Below, one piece after another: positions 23,267 through 32,931 of a DNA stretch of 64,000 nt; the stretch's first letter is position 1; every line of letters begins with the position of its first letter. The notes under the pieces were generated by a model. The model was not told the origin of the DNA and did not search any database. It saw only the letters and a program-made list of their open reading frames with translations. Origin of the DNA: Macrolepiota albuminosa (lineage: Eukaryota; Basidiomycota; Agaricomycetes; Agaricales; Agaricaceae); NCBI GenBank assembly GCA_027475525.1, contig JAMWFC010000037.1, forward strand, positions 1,121,419 through 1,185,418. The letters run 5' to 3'. A program made the position numbers and the translations under genes.

Positions 23267-24455
23267 CACAGACAGAAGGATACATATTAGCATGCATGTC
23301 CACAAAAGGCCAGAATCTTTCCCTTAGACTTCTAATGACAGAGTTTACAAAAGGCTGATTGGGATGTAATTCCAGCAGAGTCTCAAATGGATCAACATTG
23401 ATGGGTGTGACTATTTTGAAGAGCTTGGGATGATTGCTAAGAGTTTGTTGTGTTCTAAGGTTCTTCAATTCATTCTCAGGAAGTTTGAGAAGAGGCTTAA
23501 CAACCTCACTCCAGGTGGCAGTAGTTAAAGCCCAGTCATCTTCAGCATTGAAGTAATGGAACTAAATGTATTTTGGTTTATAGTCTCTAATCATCTCAAT
23601 TCTTGTGTGTCTCTGTGCATTTGTATCTAAGATGAGGTCCTCCACAGTTTTTACACTGATGGGACCAGTAATATGCCCCAGAGTTGAGCAGACATCCTCA
23701 TATATGTTCCACCTCCTGCAAACTGTGCTCTTTGTAATGCTTCATGAGCCCACTTTCCTTTATCTAGTGCTTGAGAGTCAACTGTTTCCATAGTTGATGC
23801 TGTCCACATTAAGGTTGGAGTCTTGCAAGTCAATGAATTCATTTTGGTCAGTAAGTAGCAGTTTTGTTTTGCCTCCAACTCTTGTCCTAACTGCTTTGTT
23901 GTAGGCAATGACTTTCCCATGGGCACTCTCATGCTTGGCAGCAAATAAATTTCTGACTGACATAACATTGGAATTTGGAGTCTTGGTCTGGGAAAGCAAA
24001 GTGCAGGGCTTTGGCATAGATATTGGCAGCAACAAGCTATTTACCACTGGTTTGAACTTTGCAAGTTGGACTGCTGACTCCAAAGACAATCTCATGCTGT
24101 CCAAAATGGCCTGAGGCCTATTCTCTCTAAGAGCTCTCAAATATCCAACTGAACTGTATATGGTGTCAAAGCAGGCAGCTTCTCCTAGAAAGAGTTTGTC
24201 CCACTCTGAACTAGGAAAGTCTGAGGGAGCAGTTTGACTGGTGAGGATATTGCATTTGACTTCACTAAGGTTGAGCAAATATTGACAGAGCAATTCTCTA
24301 TTCCTGCTGCATTGGAGGTCCCCATGCTTTTGGGCCCATTTTTCATGCTCAAACCAGGGCAATCTAGTCTTGTCAAATTTTTGATGCTTACTTCTGGGCT
24401 CAAAATCCTCACAAGAAAAGCTGGAGATTTTGCCATCATCTTCTTGGATGCATGA
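23267..24455 (-). pseudogene. Element E: decayed reverse-transcriptase gene, upstream half
   Basis: Minus-strand frames from about 24455 contain HEKWAQKHGDLQCSRN, then SSEWDKLFLGEAACFDTIYSSV, then a broken stretch. Closer to the D border comes KLFKIVTPINVDPFETLLELHPNQPFV with SLRERFWPF. The HPNQPFV...LRE-FWPF block is a recurrent N-terminal signature of a reverse-transcriptase family in mushroom genomes. The frame enters element D at the codon for VCD and continues on the other side at 17301. Numerous stops and shifts show long decay, older than element D. Confidence 0.65.
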
Positions 24456-24475
24456 AAACTACATTTTAACTGCCA

Positions 24476-24559
24476 TAAAATATAAGGCCCAGTAAGATGA
24501 ATTACATACCAAATACAGACAGAATAGATACAATCTGCTCATGTGAGCTCTGTAACGTG
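24476..24559. other. Short flank between element E and element B
   Basis: No gene. The TSD copy CCTGC of element B occupies 24560-24564. Confidence 0.6.
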
Positions 24560-24564
24560 CCTGC

Positions 24565-25423
24565 TGTCAGGTTCCACTGACGACGGGGGCCTCCAGGGGC
24601 GAGCGGGTCCTTACTAGGCGGACTCGAAGTCTACGGAGAGTCTCCGGGTGAGTTCCGGAGTTTTAAGTAGGGTGTGGGGTGGCTACGGAGCGCCGGAGTT
24701 CGTAGGAAGAGGTGGAGCGGGATCCTGGGCTAAGTCCGGAATACAGGGTGGGGGTGGGCGGAGCCTTGCTAGGGCGGAGGGGTGATTGGAAAAAGAGACT
24801 GAGACCGGGAGACTGAGACTGAAACCGGGAGACTAAGTTAAAATTGAAGTGAGACTTTTAGTGGGCCGAGAAACTTGAGAGAGTAAAGCAGATAGATTGA
24901 GACAAGTAGGAAATAGACAAGAGAGTATAGAGACGAGTTATAGCAATATCAAGACTACCGTAACGTACTACGAGCTGCGGGTTAAGTACCAGGTGCCGGC
25001 TGAGCTCCGGCCCCCTGGGTAAGGTCCGTACCCCCTTCCATGTGGTGCGTCCCGTGCGGCGTATTGTCCGGGTGTCAGTCCTCTGCGGTCGTGTAGTCCC
25101 GGGGGGCGTAGATGGGTTGCGGTGTATTGCCCGGGTTCGGGAGTGGCGCCGGGAGGGTGGCGTCAAGTGGGGGGCGGCCTCTGGCATGATCGATCGAGGC
25201 TTGGGGCGGCGTCCGGGGCACGTGGCGTGTTGGCGGGGCTTCGGGCCTTATCCGGGGGTTGAGCATTGGGTTGGGCCGGGTCGGCCCTGGTCGGGGTGGC
25301 ATCGGATCTAGTCGGTCTTGTCCTGATGTGTTCCGGGGGCGCACTGGGAGGTTGGGTCTCAAAGGAGGGGTTCCAGGCAGGACTTACTGGGGGTTCGGGA
25401 TGGCGTAGGCGTGGCTCGTGACA
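24565..25423 (-). repeat. Element B 3' LTR
   Basis: 859 bp, same length as the other copy with scattered substitutions. The word AATATCAAGACT at 24945-24956 (plus strand) is the sequence whose complement would form the 5' end of the element RNA in the self-priming model. The polypurine tract (25424-25437, pyrimidines on plus) borders it. Confidence 0.95.
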
Positions 25424-25453
25424 TCACCCCCTCCTTTAGCGCTGAGTCCCTAC

Positions 25454-26352
25454 TGTCACGACCCCTCCCCTCCAGACCCACCCCGGGACACCCCCGGAAC
25501 ACCCTCTGGGACCCTCCCTCCGACCCCACAAGACACGCCCCACCATCACGACCGCCAACACTGCCATCACATGCATCAAGGACCGCCATCAGCCGCCACC
25601 AGCCCCGATCAACGATCAGATCACGCGAATTGTTCCTGGCCATCATGCATCACGCATCACAACTCCCTCCGTGCCAATTGATCGCGCGCCCCACATGCGC
25701 GATCCCGGTATACAGCCCCTGCCGCTACTCAATGACCCCCGGAACCCATNNNNNNNNNNNNNNNNNNNNNNNNNNNNNNNNNNNNNNNNNNNNNNNNNNN
25801 NNNNNNNNNNNNNNNNNNNNNNNNNNNNNNNNNNNNNNNNNNNNNNNNNATCCCGGTATACAGCCCCTGCCGCTACTCAATGACCCCCGGAACCCATCCC
25901 AGACACCCCGGAGCCCCGAGACCCGGTCCCGTAGTACTTATAGCACAGTTCCCTGTTGTATTCGGTAGTCTTGATATTACATACACTGTTACTTTGCTTT
26001 ACTTGGATTGTTGCGTGCCCTCTATTTGACTGGTACGCATTGACTGGCACGCTTGACTGGCACGCTTGGATATTCGCGTGCTCTAAGACTGGTACGCACT
26101 TCGCGACTTTAACTTACTAACTTGGTCTCGTCTTAGAACCTCCGGTTCACGACTCGACCCCCACCCGAACTCCCCAGTTACCACCACCCAAAACCCCCGG
26201 ACTAAGTCCCCTCTTCCGGGATTTCCCTGTCCACGTCTTGAACCCCGGAGTCCTAGCCCCGGAGTTCCAGACACCCGAGTATCCGTGGGTCAAGTCCGCA
26301 TTGTAAGGGCGATTGCTTTCCCAGAAAGCCCCCGACTCAGCGGAACCTGACA
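25454..26352 (-). repeat. Solo LTR of family C nested in element B, spanning an N gap
   Basis: Sequence from 25454 to 26352 is the reverse complement of the element C LTR, ending GGAACCTGACA. It is flanked by near-identical 5-mers CCTAC (25449-25453) and CCTAT (26353-26357), a likely TSD. Subtracting the 100 N and the 48 bases repeated on both sides of the gap leaves 751 bp, against 752 for the full element C LTRs, so nothing appears to be missing. It sits just upstream of the antisense gene start. Confidence 0.9.
25702..25897. other. 100-N gap flanked by the same 48 bases
   Basis: 25702-25749 and 25850-25897 are identical and flank N at 25750-25849. The contigs overlap here, so the gap is a scaffolding placeholder. 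Confidence 0.9.
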
Positions 26353-26475
26353 CCTATGAGGCGTTGGGGAGTGCCCTTCTTCATGGGAGCTGAATTCAAA
26401 GTTTCAAAGGTTGATGCCATCAGTCGAGGGGCTAGAAAAGGGCAGCGTCAGTCCTGGAAGGCTCCCTGTCTTCCC

Positions 26476-28383
26476 ATGTCGCGCGAACAGACGCCTCTCC
26501 GCTCCCCAACCCCTCCCCCGGCCGGGGATAACTCCCTGGCCGCCTGGGAAGAGTACGATGTGCGTCGGAGCGCTTACGAGGGACGCCGGGACTGCCGGCA
26601 CATTGAGGAACTTGCCCGTGGGTATTCCGGCGAGGCTCTCACGATACTGCTGACGTTATCCCATTGCAGGGAGGATCTCTCAAACTTCGGACCCGGCACC
26701 GGTCGCCAGGCCCTCGACAGTCCAGTCCCCCTCCATCCCCGTCCCTTTGGTCCGAGTCGAGCGGCGACCCACCCTCAGCATGGGCCAAGTGTGGGAGGTT
26801 CCGGTGGTACAGCGGATCCCCCAAGCCCAGGTGACGGCGGAGCAGTTTGCGACGGCTCAGGGGCGATATCAGGGGCCGCCGGAGCGAGCTTGGTGCGAGG
26901 CAGCGGGTTCGGTGCGTGGGTCTGCCTTCCGAAAGGTTTCTGCTGACCCCTGTAGTGTGTGATGTGTGCGCGTCGGGGGGTGTCTTGTGTCTTCGAGGAG
27001 CCTACGGCAGGGTCCCGCCGAGATACCTCCATGTGCGTGGCGTGCCGCCTTCGACACGAGAGGTGCTTGGTGGTGTTGGCGTGGCGGGCGCGCTGCATGG
27101 CCCGGGAGCAGGGATGGGACAAAGATTGGGTGATGGAGAAGCTGCGGGAGAGCCCCGGGACCAGGGCCCGAGCCAGGGGGTCTCCGGAGGCTGGGGCTGA
27201 GGGGGTTAGAGTCGCACGTCGTCGCCCCTGCGGGCGTCGTGCGGTCGCACCACGGGTTGTTCCGGAGTCGTCGCCTTCAGAGTCGCCCCCGGCCCGGCGG
27301 GTGGATAAGGGCAAGCGACGGACTTGAGAGTCGTTGGACGAGGAGGACGCGCCCCCTGCCCATCGTCGCCGAGGGTCCCCCGGGGCTGAGGTCGACAAGG
27401 ACAAGCGACGGGCCTGAGACTCGTCGGATGAGGACGACGTGCCCCCTGCCCAACGTCGCCGAGGGTCTCCAGGGATTGGGGTCGCGGGTCCTTCGAGCCT
27501 CCCGAGACGAGTGTTTTCCCCCGCCTCTGGTTGTCCGGTGTCTGGCCTATCACGCGTACCCGGGGCAGAGGAGGACCTTGCTGCCTCCCGCTGTCAGCTC
27601 AAGGAGGCCGGTGCTCGGGAGCGCCATCTGCTGTCGTGACTCCGGGACATTGTCGAGGAGGGCCAGCAGGAGCGGCAGGCGAGGGAGGGGTTGCAGGAGG
27701 AGATGGGCGTGGTCGTGCGGGCCTGGGAGGTCTTGGAGGTGGAGGTGGCGGGCTTGAGGGCCCGCTTGGAGCAAGGGGACGGGGTAGGGTCAGGACAGGT
27801 GGTGTCGGAGACGTGGGAGGCAGAGTTGAGGGAGTTGCTGGGGAGGGTGGAGGGAGCCCAGGCGACCCTGGTGCATCGCCGGGGCTGGCTGGTGGGGAGC
27901 GTGGCAGCCGCCCGTGGCAAGGCTATGCGTGAGTGACCTTGCACGCGTCCTGGGGTTCCGGCTGATCCTGTTTTAGGTTGGGCTCGAGAACACCATCTCC
28001 TGCTGGACGGAGGGGCTTCGGCGTATGCCTTCGTCCAGCAGGGTCTTGCAGCAACGCCGGGGCTTTCGTCGACGGAGGTGAATCGAGGGTTGAAGCAGTG
28101 GGGACGATTACTGGCGGCCCACCGGAGGCGCAATGTAATTGTTTCGGGGTCGTGGGTGGAGATGGCAACGGATGCGGGGGAGCCCCTCCCCTCATACGAG
28201 GAGCGGGTGGCCGTGGTCCTGTTGTCGATGGAGGCTGCGATGGGGGCTCCCCCAGCGGCCCCGGAGTCGGGGGTGTCGAGGGAGGCGTCCGGTGGCGTCG
28301 GGGAGTGCCGGAGGACCTTTGAGGTCGTAGGGGGCGTCTTGGTAGTCTTTTTTCTTCTTTTTCTTCTTGGGCATTGTATCTAG
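26476..28383 (+). pseudogene. Element B antisense gene: Zn2Cys6-like coiled-coil protein, four exons
   Basis: Exons 26476-26617, 26670-26911, 26956-27928 and 27977-28383 (GT-AG introns of 52, 44 and 48 nt) join to 588 codons, with only three in-frame TGA, each explicable as CGA to TGA. The start ATGTCGCG is shared with the element C gene. Exon 3 opens with C-x2-C-x6-C, a 15-residue loop, then C-x2-C-x6-C: the fungal Zn2Cys6 spacing with a longer loop. A 28-residue acidic/basic unit is repeated twice (about 27298-27473), then a Leu/Glu-rich coiled coil (about 27640-27900). The last exon begins W-A-R-E-H and includes LLAAHRRRN. It converges on the pol gene end. Inferred role: DNA binding; function unknown. 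Intron positions and phases match element C. Confidence 0.82.
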
Positions 28384-28520
28384 TGTAGTAGTAGCGTGTA
28401 TATAAACATCTGGGGTTTTTTGGTAAGCATAGGGGAATAAGAGTTGGGCATTGTATCTAGTGTAGTAGTAGCGTGTATATAAACATCTGGGGTTTTTTGG
28501 TAAGCATAGGGGAATAAGAG
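28367..28520. repeat. 77-bp exact tandem duplication between the antisense gene and pol
   Basis: 28367-28443 equals 28444-28520. The stop of the antisense gene (28381-28383) lies in the first copy. Confidence 0.92.
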
Positions 28521-28615
28521 TCAGGGGAAGAGGATGAGGAAACTTATGGGTGGGAGTTGAATCCCGGGTGAATCCAGAGGCAGGGGTTACGCCCTTGTAG
28601 GCTGTCTGTGGGGTT

Positions 28616-30168
28616 TCAGCCCCAGGGGGCATGGGGCTTGCCAGGGTGGGCCCGATGGAACTCCCGGAGCTTGTCGGGAGCGGTCCTCAGGTTTCCTGCG
28701 AGTTCCCAGGTGTCGTCTTCTGGTCCGTAGCCGACCCATCGTACGAGGTAGTTTACCCGCCTGCGGATGATTCGGGAGTCGAGGACATGATCCACCTCGT
28801 AGTGATACTCGTCGTCTACTTTGAGGGGCAGAGGTCGGTCGGGGCGTTGTCCCGGGAGCGGGTCCGGGGCGTGTCTCTCGAGGAGTCAGACATGGAACAC
28901 AGGGTGCAGCCCCTTGAGGCCTGGAGGGAGGTCGAGCCGGTAGGCATGGGAGGATACCTTCTGGACGATCTTGAAGGGGCCGAAGCGTTTGTGGTCAAGT
29001 TTTACTGAGGGGCGCCGGGTCCGGAGGTTGCGTCGGTCAAGCCAGACTAGGGTCCTGGGGGGCCAGTCGGGCGTGTTTTCCCGCCAGGGGTTCACATGCT
29101 TGGAGTAGGCCTTATTCGCGATGTCAATCTCACTCTGGAGGAATTCGTGGAGGTTCCGGAGGTCCTGGGCCGCTTCATGGGCAGCATGGGCCGGGATATC
29201 CCGGAGGGATAGGGTCAACCGGAGGTGGTATCCCTTGTTTGCGAAGAAAGGGGACACTCCGGTGGCGGAGTGGGGGGTGTTGTTATAAGTGAACTGGGCA
29301 AGAGGGAGTTCGGCGTGCCAGTCGTTCTGGAGGTAATTGACGTAGATCCGGAGGTACTGTTCGAGGGTCTGGTTGACGCGTTCAGTTTGGCCGTCGGTCT
29401 CCGGATGGTAAGCGGTTGACAGGTTGGTCTGGACGCTGAGGGCCTTGCACAAGGACGTCCAGAACTTCGAGACGAAGAGGGGGCCTTGGTCAGAGACGAT
29501 GTCGTCAGGTAGTCCGTGCTTCGAGAACACGTGCTTGAGGAAGAGCCGGGCGAATCTCGGGGCGTCGTCGGTGGTGTGGCACAGGACAAAAATGGCCTGC
29601 TTGGTGAGTCTGCAGACAATGACAAGGATGGCATCGTACCCTTCCGATTCCGGGAGCTCGACGATGTGATCCATGGAGATGGATGACCACGGGCGCCTCC
29701 CCACGGGCAGGGGCGGTGCCGGGGGACTTTGGCCCGGAGACAGGGTTCGCACGCCTGGACGTACCGGGTGACGTCCTTCTTCATTCCTGGCCAGAAGTAA
29801 GTGCGGGAGATAAGTTGGAGTGTTTTACGGATTCCCGGGTGGCCACGGAGCTTGTGGTCGTGGTGCTGTCGGAGGATGTCGAGGCGTACATGCTTGAAGT
29901 CCGGGGCGTAGATGCGGCCATCCCGGAGGAGCATTTTGTTATCCGGAGAGAGGGTGAAGGAGGGGTCGGGGCTTCGTCCGTTGGGGAAATTGTTCCGGGG
30001 GTCGTGCTGGGCGAAGTAGCTATCTTGGGGGGCGTCCCGAACTTGCCTCAGGATGCCTTCTTCGTTCAGGATCAGTACCGCGTTGAGGTGCTCAGGAGGG
30101 ATCACCACGCGGTGGTTGAAGGCGTTTCGCTCGGCTTCGAAGGATTTCTTGGGGTAGACGTTGGGTCG
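28616..30168 (-). pseudogene. Element B integrase with chromodomain, frameshifted
   Basis: After the TGA at 30169 (Arg in element C), the frame gives YPKKSFEAERNAFNH, then the HHCC zinc region (HDHKLRGHPG...CEPC). About 16 bases are missing near 29712 relative to element C, shifting the frame. It resumes with SMDHIVELPESEGYD, IVSDQGPLF and TDGQTERVN, so all three catalytic acids are present. A TGA at 28886 replaces the Arg of FHV-R-LLERH. Beyond it a chromodomain is clear ([16 protein letters not shown]), ending at TGA 28616. The integrase would join element cDNA to the genome, with targeting by the chromodomain. Confidence 0.85.
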
Positions 30169-31700
30169 TCAGGTGAGGGCGTCGGGCTTGGCTCCAAGTC
30201 GTCCGAGACGGTAGTGGATGGTAAAATCGTACTCCGAGAGGACCTCGGACCATTGGGCTTGTTGGCGGCTGAGGAGCTTGGTGGTCGTGAAGTACTGCAG
30301 GTTGTTATGGTCCGAGTAGACTTGGATCCGGTGCGGGGTACCCTCGAGGTAAGCTCGCCATTGCTTGAAGGCTTCGACAATCGCGAGGAGTTCCTTGTCG
30401 TAGATGTCGTAATTGAGCTCGGCCGGGATCATTGATCGGGTGTAAAAGGCCACGGGTCGGAGCTCCTGGTTGTCCGGCTCCATTTGCGAGAGGATACCCG
30501 CGATGGCATAGTCGGAGGCGTCGCACTCCAGGACAACCGGGAGGGCGGGGTCGTAGTGCCGGAGAATCGGGGCTGAAGTGAAAACTTCCTTGAGTAAGGT
30601 GAACACACTTTGGCACTTACTGTCCCACCCCCAGGGGATATCCTTCCGGGTTAGCTGGTTGGCCTTGGTGATACCGGAGTAGTTGTCGATGAAGCGTCGG
30701 TAGAAGTTTGCGAACCCGAGGAAGGATTGCACTTCCTTGACGTTTTTTGGAGGCGGCCAGTTGAGGATTGCTTCAACCTTTGCGGGGTCTATGCGAACTC
30801 CGTCCGGGGTGACAATGACGCCGAGGTATTCGACTTCCGTAGTGTGGAACGAGCACTTCTCCGGTTTCGCGTGTAGGTTGTGACTTCGGAGTTGTTCGAG
30901 AACTTGTCGGACGTGGATTCGATGTTCGTCGAGGGAGTCCGAATAGATCAGGATGTCGTCCAGGTAGACAATGACAAAGACGTTGTTCATGTCATGGAAG
31001 ATGTCGTTCATGAAGTACTGGAAGGTTGCGGGGGAGTTAGTCATTCCAAATGGCATTACCAGATATTCAAAGAGGCTGTAACGGGTGCGGAAGGCCATTT
31101 TCCATTCGTGTCCCAGGGCAATCCGGACATTGTTGTAGCCCGACCGGAGGTCGATCTTTGAGTAAACCTTGGCTTTGCTGAGTTGGTCGACAAGGTTTCC
31201 GATGAGGGGTAGGGGGTATTGGTTTTTCTTGGTGATCTTGTTCAAGCCCCGGTAGTCGACGCAGAGGCGGAGGGATCCGTCCTTCTTCTTGGCAAAGAGA
31301 ACCAGTGCGCCAGCCGCGGAGATCGAGGCGCGAATGAAACCCTTACCAAGCATGTCGTCGAGGTAGTCCTTGAGTGCCCAGAGCTCGACCTCGGACATGT
31401 TGTAGATTTTGCCAAGCGGGGGACTCGCGCCGTCCTCGAGGTCGATCTTGTGGTCGTACGGCCGGTGCGGGGGGAGGTCCTTGGCGCTACCTTCGGAGAA
31501 GACGTCAGCAAACTCGTGATACTCGGGAGGAACAACTTCGGCAAGGAGTTGGTCTTCAGTCTTAGCGTCGGGGCCGGTGTTTTCGGCCCAGAGGTGTTCC
31601 TCAGGTAGCGTCGGGGATACCTGGAGTTGGTAGGCCAGGGTGCCGTCCTGGAGAATTCGTGCGAAGGGGGTGCAGCCGATGATTTTGATGTCCGGGGTTC
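30169..31700 (-). pseudogene. pol: Element B reverse transcriptase and RNase H
   Basis: This stretch is open from protease 2 to the TGA at 30169, with every RT block in place: [48 protein letters not shown] and the catalytic YLDD of [13 protein letters not shown]. The connection leads into RNase H ([39 protein letters not shown]). The usual SG-A-P block reads S-A-A-G-A-L-V, a mild deviation. This is the best preserved pol segment in the window. The terminal TGA corresponds to CGA in element C (ALT-R-QPDVYPKK). Confidence 0.9.
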
Positions 31701-32931
31701 CCGGTGAGTCGGGGGGGTCGTTGGGTTTGGAGCTGGGCCCAGGGGGTTGGTGGTTCCAGGCGGGGTAGTGAGGCCCCTTGTAACGATTTCGAGGGATGTT
31801 GGGGGGAAACTTGATGGGTTCCCTTCGGGGGTTTTCAGGGCGTCTCGGGTCTTCCGAGGCCCGCGGGTAGAGGTGGATGGCGGCGGCGAGGCGGGCCCCC
31901 AGGTTAGGGAAGGTCATGGTGAGGTCTTCCCAGCAGATGTCGGGGTTTACCTCTCGGAGCCAAGGGAGGCCTAGGACGATGGGGGTCGTTTTGGGGAGTC
32001 GCGTGACCAGGAAGTCAGCCGGGAACGTTAGGTCATTGTCTAGCGTTATGGTGGTGGAGTGTCCCTTCGTGATAAGTCCGGCGGTGGCGTTGTTCCCATC
32101 GAAGAGCTGGAGGCCGAGAGGTTTGTCGAGCTGGGTGTGGGGAAGGGCGAGACGGTCGCTGATGAACATTCCGGTGGCTCCGCTATCGACGAGGGCAGGG
32201 AGACGTTTGGTGGTGGCGCCGAGGCGGACATGGATCACGAAAGAGCGGGTGGCCCAGGAGCGGAGGCCGGGGGGCTCCTCCCAGGGGCACCGGGGGTCCT
32301 CCGGGCCCGTTGGAGGTGGCGGGGATTCAAAGGGGATTGCTTCTTGGGTTGCGTCTCAGTCGAGGGCAAGCGTGAGGGTCCTCTAGTCGATTCGGGGATT
32401 GGTGGCACGCAACCATGGGAGTCCAAGGACAAGGGGGGCGGCGGCGTGGAGCCTGGTGACCAGGAGCCGGAGCGTCTGATGATGGCCGGAGGCGAAGGTC
32501 ACGGGCATTTGCACGAAGTGGGTGATGTCGCCAGTGGAGGAGGAGTTTCCGTCGAAGAGTCGGAGATGGATGGGAATGGGGAGCCTTTGGGAGGGCTGGG
32601 GGGCAAGGGCCACCCAGGCTTCATCGATGAAGTTGTCGGTGGCGCCGCTGTCAACGAGAGTGTTGACGGGCTCCGGGGAGGAGGCGAGGGTGGTATGAAG
32701 GAGGAGGGATTGTGGGGAGTGTGAAGGGAGGTGGGCCAGGAGGGTGTCCGAGGATTGTTGAGCTGTGGCGCGAAGATGGGAAACCGGGGTGGAGAAGACG
32801 TCGGGGTCTGGACTGCGATTCAGAATGTCTTCTAGTTCTAAATCGCTTGGTCGTTTTCCGTAAATTGGAAATCGCAGTCTTCTCCGTTGATGGTCCAGAC
32901 GGCCCGACCCATGGTCTGGCGCTTTGGGCAA
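31701..32931 (-). pseudogene. Element B tandem aspartic protease domains
   Basis: Two retropepsin-like domains follow each other. PR1 has LVDSGATDNFID (Asp codon at 32650-32652) and ends [15 protein letters not shown]2 has LVDSGATGMFISD (Asp codon at 32185-32187) and ends [13 protein letters not shown]. Between them lie TAG at 32381 (Trp in element C) and TGA about 36 bases later (Arg in element C). The domain enters in the -1 frame relative to Gag: the nucleocapsid frame closes at TAG 32838 while the protease frame is already open through GKRPSD. Retropepsins normally dimerise, so a fused pair could act as a single-chain dimer; that is inference. Confidence 0.88.

Noticed and set aside
25411..25968. 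A protein-coding frame crossing the N gap
   Set aside because: It lies wholly in LTR sequence, contains 34 unknown residues and has no homologue.
25454..26352. A truncated second full element C inside element B
   Set aside because: Only LTR sequence is present, with a near-perfect 5-bp TSD, so a solo LTR from LTR-LTR recombination is sufficient.
29683..30435. Long plus-strand frames opposite integrase and RT in element B (also 32059-32724 and others in element C)
   Set aside because: These are shadows of a GC-rich pol gene. Unlike the antisense genes at 26476 and 52102 they have no splice signals and no independent motif.
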